Below, piece after piece: positions 59,817-64,000 of a DNA stretch of 64,000 nucleotides (within the stretch, counting starts at the first letter, position 1; the number at the start of each line of letters is the position of its first letter). Below the pieces are notes generated by a model. That model was given only the letters and a program-made list of their open reading frames with translations. It was not told where the DNA came from and did not search any database. Source of the stretch: Lentzea xinjiangensis (GTDB lineage: Bacteria > Actinomycetota > Actinomycetes > Mycobacteriales > Pseudonocardiaceae). A program made the translations under genes and the position numbers. The stretch is taken from positions 146,652-210,651 of the forward strand of contig NZ_FOFR01000014.1 of assembly GCF_900110955.1 (NCBI RefSeq), read 5' to 3'.

Positions 59817-61060
59817 CTCTGCTCCGGGTTCACTTTGTCTGCTTCGGTGTCCAGGCCGGGTTCGTCCGGCCCCGACTCCTCCGGTTGGCTGGTGTGGACG
59901 TCGGCGGGCAGCACGTGCTCGTCGGCCTCGCTGCGCAGCGAGCGGATCGCCGAGTTGAGCACCGCCAGCAGCGGGACGGCGAGCAGTGCGCCCGCGATGC
60001 CCGCGACGAGCAGCCCCGCCGCGATGGCCAGGACCACCGCGAGCGGGTGCAGCTTCACCGCCCGTCCGAGCAGGAACGGCTGGAGGACGTGGCTTTCGAG
60101 CTGGTTCACCGCGATGACGACGATGAGGACGATCAGCGCGGTCAGGGGACCGTTCGCGACGAGCGCGATGAGCACGGCCACGGCGCCCGCCACCACCGCG
60201 CCGAAGATCGGGACGAACGCGCAGATGAACACCAGCGCGGCGAGCGGGACCGCCAGGGGCACGCGCAGCACGGCCAGTCCGATGCCGATGCCGACCGCGT
60301 CCACCACGGCGACCGCTCCGGTGGCGCGGACGTAGCTGACCAGCGCGGCGAGGCTGCGCCTGCCCGCGACGTCGACGCGCCTGCGCGTCCCGCCGGGAAC
60401 GGCGCGGAGGAGGAACTGCCAGATCCGCGGGCCGTCGTAGAGGAAGAACGCGAGCGCGAACAGCACCAGCAGCATCTCGGCGAGGGTCTCGCCGACCGTG
60501 GCGACGGTGGCGATGGCGCCGGTTGTGATGCCGGACTGGTTGTCCTGCAGGGTTTTCATGATCCGGTCGACGAACTCGCTGAGCTGCGTCTGGCTGAGCT
60601 GCAACGGCCCGTTGACGAGCCAGCCGGTGACCGCGTCGACGCTGCGGGCCAGTTGTGCCGCCAGGTCGGGCAGGCCGTTGACGAAGGTCACCACGACGAA
60701 CGTCAGCACGCCGCCGAGCACGAGCAGCCCGCCGACCAAAACCAGTGCGGCGGCGAGGCCCCGGGACACCCGATGTGCCATCAGGAAGGCGACGGCCGGT
60801 GCGAGCAAGGCCGCCAGCAGCAGCGCGATCGCGAGCGGCACGACGAGCGACACGAGCCTGCCGAACATGACGCCGATGACGTACAGCGCCGCCACCACGA
60901 CCAGGAAGCGCCAGCCCAGCGCGGCGCTGACCCGCAGCACCACGGGAACCGCACTCCTCGCGGACCTCGCCGGCTCGGCGGACGGGCGTTCGTCGCCCGG
61001 GCTGCCGGTGCGAGCCGGCGGAACGGGCGGGCGGAGTCGTCGATCCGCGCTGGTGCTCAC
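59813..61060 (-). CDS. AI-2E-family (TqsA/YdiK-like) membrane transporter
   Basis: About 415 residues with seven to eight helices. The cluster GRLVSLVVPLAIALLLAALL, LLVLFALAFFLYDGPRIWQF and FICAFVPIFGAVVAGAVAVL is typical of the AI-2E (UPF0118) family. VIAVNQLESHVLQPFLLGRA is also diagnostic. Members export autoinducers, ions or Na+. GTG at 61060 has GGAGGT nine bases before it; an ATG at 61069 overlaps that site. It is coupled to the desaturase. Confidence 0.87.
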   Translation of the reverse strand: MSTSADRRLRPPVPPARTGSPGDERPSAEPARSARSAVPVVLRVSAALGWRFLVVVAALYVIGVMFGRLVSLVVPLAIALLLAALLAPAVAFLMAHRVSRGLAAALVLVGGLLVLGGVLTFVVVTFVNGLPDLAAQLARSVDAVTGWLVNGPLQLSQTQLSEFVDRIMKTLQDNQSGITTGAIATVATVGETLAEMLLVLFALAFFLYDGPRIWQFLLRAVPGGTRRRVDVAGRRSLAALVSYVRATGAVAVVDAVGIGIGLAVLRVPLAVPLAALVFICAFVPIFGAVVAGAVAVLIALVANGPLTALIVLIVVIAVNQLESHVLQPFLLGRAVKLHPLAVVLAIAAGLLVAGIAGALLAVPLLAVLNSAIRSLRSEADEHVLPADVHTSQPEESGPDEPGLDTEADKVNPEQR

Positions 61061-61202
61061 GACGTGCATACCTCCGGTGTCGATCTCCGACGCCGGGGTC
61101 CGGGGTCATCGGTACGGGGGCGATGGTCACGGCCCCTTGAATGGGGTTCCCGTCCACACCGGCGACAAACCCCTGAAGGCCCCCGTTCCGCCGGGAACCC
61201 GT

Positions 61203-61527
61203 CACAGGACGGTCGCCGCCGGCCCGGCCGCGAGGAGCGCTGTGCTGAGGACGGCGCCGAGCAGTCCGGCCGGGACCAGCCGTTGCCGGGTCTACCGGGA
61301 CGAACGCCGCCAGGCCGACGCGAGCACCGGAAGATGTGCCACCGGGAGAACCGTCCACCCCAGCAGAGCCGCGCTCGCCTCCGCGACGCCGAACGTCTAC
61401 GACCAGACCGGTCGCGGGGAGCACGAGGACGACCGCCATCACGGTGCCCGTCTGGAGCCGTCCGGCGACGCCGGTGCAGGCCGTGCGGGACTGCTCGCTG
61501 TCCGTCGAGTTGTCGATGTCTCCACGC
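61203..61527 (-). pseudogene. decayed membrane protein remnant
   Basis: Three minus-strand frames give hydrophobic pieces in order: TGTVMAVVLVLPATGLVVDV, then SAALLGWTVLPVAHLPVLAS, then LVPAGLLGAVLSTALLAAGP ending at a stop. Each is separated by a shift or stop, and no start begins the run. It looks like a decayed small membrane protein, but the parent family was not identified. Confidence 0.45.
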
Positions 61528-61560
61528 TACGCCGCGGTCCTGGCCACCGCGTGACGATCG

Positions 61561-61571
61561 TCCACTGTGGA
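61561..61571. repeat. 11-bp palindrome TCCACTGTGGA, copy 3 of 4
   Basis: Reverse-complement form of the TCCACAGTGGA element, immediately left of the 38-bp perfect palindrome. Confidence 0.6.
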
Positions 61572-61572
61572 T

Positions 61573-61610
61573 CTTCCGTCGGCACGGCGGGCCCGCCGTG
61601 CCGACGGAAG
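61573..61610. terminator. 38-bp perfect palindrome
   Basis: CTTCCGTCGGCACGGCGGG followed directly by its exact complement (19-bp arms, no loop). It lies between the leftward AI-2E unit and the rightward DUF5994 unit, 160 bases before the latter. As RNA it is a very strong hairpin in either direction. As DNA it could form a cruciform or bind a protein. It is not obviously at the end of any intact gene. Confidence 0.7.
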
Positions 61611-61770
61611 GATCGGCGGCAGAAGTATTCGGTGTCAGATCGGTTGATCGGGGCCGAAAGAGTGTAGTGTCGGTCCTGCCGAGAACATCCCGTACCTGAG
61701 CGGTCAAGCTCAGGTCGTACTCGGCGAACCTGAACCGGCCGCACTTCCGGCCGGAGACGGGAGTCCCGGC

Positions 61771-62310
61771 ATGACGTCGGCTCCTCACCCCTCCATCACC
61801 CCGACGGCCGTCGCGGCCGACGAGCAGCTTCGGTGTCCGCTGCGATTGCGGTTGCGGCCGAAGGCGCTCACCACGGGGTACGTCGACGGTGCGTGGTGGC
61901 CGCGTTCGCGGGACCTCGCCGCCGAACTGCCCGCGCTGCTCGCGGTGCTGGCGGTTCGACTGGGCGAGATCCCCCGCGTGAGCTACAACCTGACCGAGTG
62001 GGACGCCACCCCGGCCCAGATCGCCGCCGACGGCGTCCGGGTCCGGCTGAGCGGGTTCTGGTCCAGGCCACCGCACACCGTGGACGTCATCGCGGGCGAC
62101 CGGCGCCGCCTCAGGCTGCTGCTCGTACCGCCGGACACCGACCCGTCCGACGCCCACCGAACCATGATGTCCGCGGCGCTCCGCGACAACATCGACACCG
62201 TCGAGGCCCTGCTGCACGCGGAAGGTCCTCCCGCCACCGGGGAGACCCCAGGCGCGCGGACAGCCGAAGACGACCGCATACCCCAGCAGACCACGCGAGG
62301 AACTCGATGA
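61771..62310 (+). CDS. DUF5994 family protein
   Basis: 179 residues. RLRLRPKALTTGYVDGAWWP and SRDLAAELPALLAVLAVRLG then EIPRVSYNLTEWDATP match the actinobacterial DUF5994 signature; SGFWSRPPHTVDVI and RLRLLLVPPDTDP follow. Function unknown. GGGAG is placed eight to nine bases before the ATG. It overlaps the next small gene by ATGA. Confidence 0.82.
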   Translation: MTSAPHPSITPTAVAADEQLRCPLRLRLRPKALTTGYVDGAWWPRSRDLAAELPALLAVLAVRLGEIPRVSYNLTEWDATPAQIAADGVRVRLSGFWSRPPHTVDVIAGDRRRLRLLLVPPDTDPSDAHRTMMSAALRDNIDTVEALLHAEGPPATGETPGARTAEDDRIPQQTTRGTR

Positions 62311-62462
62311 CCGCAATGACCCACACGTCCGCGTACGACCGCAGGCTCAAGATGGTGCAGGACGTGTTGTCCGGCCAGACCGAGCTCGGCGAGAAGGCCG
62401 CCCGCGACCTCGCGGTGCACGTGCTGCGCGCACTCGACCACATCCCGGAGCGGGTGCGCTGA
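62307..62462 (+). CDS. small conserved helical protein (51 residues)
   Basis: ATG at 62307 overlaps the DUF5994 stop (ATGA). The product reads AYDRRLKMVQDVLSGQTELG then EKAARDLAVHVLRALDHIPE with a short N-terminus. Two amphipathic helices are evident. It belongs to a recurring actinobacterial small-protein type, perhaps the DUF6307 family, by recollection and not checked. Coupling suggests a partner of the DUF5994 protein. Confidence 0.65.
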   Translation: MTAMTHTSAYDRRLKMVQDVLSGQTELGEKAARDLAVHVLRALDHIPERVR

Positions 62463-62563
62463 CTCCGCGCCGCCGAAGGCGCGGGCCACTTCCGACGCGG
62501 AGCCTCCGACTGCTCCGCGTCGGAGGTGCGTCCGCCTGAAGCCCCACGGGTTGCGCTGCTCCA

Positions 62564-62574
62564 TCCACAGTGGA
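62564..62574. repeat. 11-bp palindrome TCCACAGTGGA, copy 4 of 4
   Basis: Intergenic copy just after the small helical protein gene. Confidence 0.6.
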
Positions 62575-62625
62575 CTTGACGGGTGGATCAGGGTGCCAGC
62601 GCGTGTCCGGGCTCGTCGTGGTTCC

Positions 62626-62850
62626 TCACGGCGGAAGGGGCCGCGGTCGTCGGAGCACCGCGCGCAGCGCTTCGAGCGCCTGGTGCTGCACCAGCCGCAC
62701 CGCCGCCGGGGTGAGGTCCAGCGCCTGTGCCACCTGCTCGGCTGACAGACCGCGGACGACGCGGAGTTCCAGCACCGCGCGCTGTTCCTCGGTGAGCACC
62801 GCCAGGTGCCGCGGACCGGGCGTGGCCGAGCCCTTCACGAGACCGGCGGC
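62626..62850 (-). pseudogene. sigma factor remnant (region 4 only)
   Basis: The end of the frame reads LAVLTEEQRAVLELRVVRGL and SAEQVAQALDLTPAAVRLVQ then HQALEALR, a clear sigma-70 region 4 as in SigK/ShbA-type ECF sigmas. Upstream in-frame sequence is Arg/Ser-rich and lacks region 2. A segment at 63000-63060 (VRLADVAGWMAFRAEYRSLT) in another frame may be a further piece. Probably a decayed sigma gene. The region 62851-63334 shows no other gene. Confidence 0.6.
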
Positions 62851-63334
62851 GCTGGCGTGGCGGTGGTGCCGCAGGTTCGCGAACGATCGCACGGCCGGGC
62901 TGATCCGGCTCCTCCCGACGCTGCGGGCGCTTGTGGTCCGCTGTGCACGCTGACGTCGACCTCCCCTTGTCATCTCACTCGCCCGCCGTGGTGAGCGAGT
63001 GAGCGGTACTCCGCACGGAACGCCATCCAGCCTGCCACGTCGGCGAGCCGCACGGGCAGGCTCTCGATCATCCGGAGAAGAAGGCGAAACCGGGCGGCCG
63101 CGGTGGGCGAGCCGCCCCTGATCCGCGAAGTGCCCGGCACGCGAGCCGAGCTCGATCCGCCCGGATCGCCGGCTGCCGAGCTGTTCCGCCTCGTCTGCCC
63201 GCCGACTGTTTCTGCTGGTCACGCGCTTCCGTCGGATCGTTGGGTAACGGGTTGGTAACCAGACCCGTCCGTTCCCCGGGGGGTGACGAATCACGGGCAA
63301 CAACTGCTCGTCCACTCCTGGGAGATGTCTCGTC

Positions 63335-64000
63335 ATGAACAAGACCGTCCGCAACACCGTTCTCGCCACCGGCGCCGTCTCGCTCGCCCTGTTCGGCGCG
63401 GCGTGCGGTTCGGGTGACATGGCCGGCAGTGGCAGTTCGAGCACCGCGCCCGCCGCGCCCATGTCGGCGTCGTCGATGGCGCCGTCGTCGTCGTCGATGG
63501 CCGGCCCGGCCGGTGCCCTCGTCGGCCCCGGCTGTGCCGACTACGCCAAGCAGGTCCCGTCCGGTGCGGGGTCGGTGTCGGGCATGGCCGCCGACCCGGT
63601 GGCCGTGGCCGCGAGCAACAACCCGCTGCTCACGACGCTGGTCAGTGCCGTGTCCGGGAAGCTGAACCCGAAGGTGAACCTGGTCTCGACCCTCAACGGT
63701 GCCGAGTTCACGGTCTTCGCGCCGGTCGACTCGGCGTTCGCGAAGATCGACGCCGCGACGATCGAGAAGCTCAAGACCGACGACGCGCTGCTGACCAAGA
63801 TCCTGACCTACCACGTCGTGCCCGGCCAGATCGCCCCGGACAAGATCGCCGGTGACCAGAAGACCGTGCAGACCGGCACCGTGAAGGTCTCCGGCTCCGG
63901 CGACGCGCTGAAGGCCAACGACGCCAACGTGATCTGCGGCGGCGTGAAGACCGCCAACGCCACCGTGTACCTCATCGACTCGGTCCTGATGCCCGCCTGA
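63335..64000 (+). CDS. fasciclin-domain lipoprotein
   Basis: 221 residues, complete at the window edge (TGA at 63998-64000). A lipobox (LALFGAAC) puts the acylated cysteine at residue 24. A Ser/Ala/Met-rich linker precedes one FAS1 domain (~85-221) with [38 protein letters not shown] and an H1/H2 pattern typical of MPT70/MPB83-like proteins. Role: surface adhesion or heme/lipid binding. GGGAG precedes the ATG. Confidence 0.9.
   Translation: MNKTVRNTVLATGAVSLALFGAACGSGDMAGSGSSSTAPAAPMSASSMAPSSSSMAGPAGALVGPGCADYAKQVPSGAGSVSGMAADPVAVAASNNPLLTTLVSAVSGKLNPKVNLVSTLNGAEFTVFAPVDSAFAKIDAATIEKLKTDDALLTKILTYHVVPGQIAPDKIAGDQKTVQTGTVKVSGSGDALKANDANVICGGVKTANATVYLIDSVLMPA

Noticed and set aside
58776..61442. 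888-codon frame joining a desaturase to upstream sequence.
   Set aside because: Residues before the MTVTDQD start are an Arg-rich shadow of the AI-2E gene; the desaturase starts at 59816.
1..64000. tRNA, rRNA, CRISPR arrays, integrases, transposases and attachment sites.
   Set aside because: None was recognised on reading both strands; recent mobility is suggested only indirectly by remnants.

Overview
The window is high-GC (about 70%) actinobacterial chromosome. Frequent GTG/TTG starts, ATGA stop/start overlaps, many TetR-type regulators, a SARP/AfsR activator, several GAF-ANTAR proteins, a SpoIIE-type phosphatase and small actinobacterial orphan families point to a filamentous actinomycete, most likely Pseudonocardiaceae (Lentzea/Saccharothrix/Actinosynnema-like). 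The genus is an inference; no rRNA or tRNA gene was seen. The region looks like an accessory arm: short operons, each with its own regulator, separated by strong hairpin terminators and by decayed gene remnants.

Layout. 0-9 kb: partial secreted protein, AfsR-like activator, a sigma factor fused to a membrane/extracellular tail, a decayed TPR gene, two tandem GT87-type glycosyltransferases, and a VanZ-RDD fusion. 9-10.3 kb: remnants of a monooxygenase, an alpha/beta hydrolase and a MarR regulator. 10.3-13.1 kb: a translationally coupled operon (YheO/DauR-type regulator, ornithine cyclodeaminase-like enzyme, D-threonine aldolase/D-serine dehydratase-like PLP enzyme), probably for D- or hydroxy-amino acid use. 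13-27.5 kb: regulator/enzyme pairs (TetR, SGNH esterase, AraC, acyl-CoA dehydrogenase, Ohr, ketopantoate reductase-like, MerR, MDR, SDR, MFS) and a ctaD copy. 28-29.4 kb: a secreted, very acidic repeat protein with a near-perfect internal duplication.

30.7-36.9 kb is the most interesting part. A StrR-like regulator with a possible attenuator precedes an ArsR regulator, an MFS exporter and a SAM methyltransferase. These converge on a minus-strand operon of an aspartyl/asparaginyl beta-hydroxylase-like enzyme, an 18-bp gene encoding the pentapeptide MRYLH, and a cytochrome P450. MRYLH followed by a P450 is the signature of the biarylitides, the smallest known RiPPs. The hydroxylase, methyltransferase and exporter suggest an elaborated variant. 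A 13-bp perfect hairpin separates the precursor from the P450.

37-64 kb: two pairs of GAF-ANTAR regulators and a SpoIIE phosphatase; a GCS2 ligase beside an N-acetylglutaminylglutamine-type amidotransferase, then an amidase; a DivIVA-like coiled-coil protein; a sugar ABC importer without its ATPase; a CYP152 peroxygenase with the phenylalanine/histidine pair of the alkene-forming OleT; a PrsW-type protease; a carboxyethylornithine synthase-like enzyme with a Cys-rich mini-protein; a coupled desaturase/AI-2E exporter pair; DUF5994; a sigma remnant; and a fasciclin lipoprotein. An 11-bp palindrome (TCCAC-A/T-GTGGA) recurs at four sites, all between genes.
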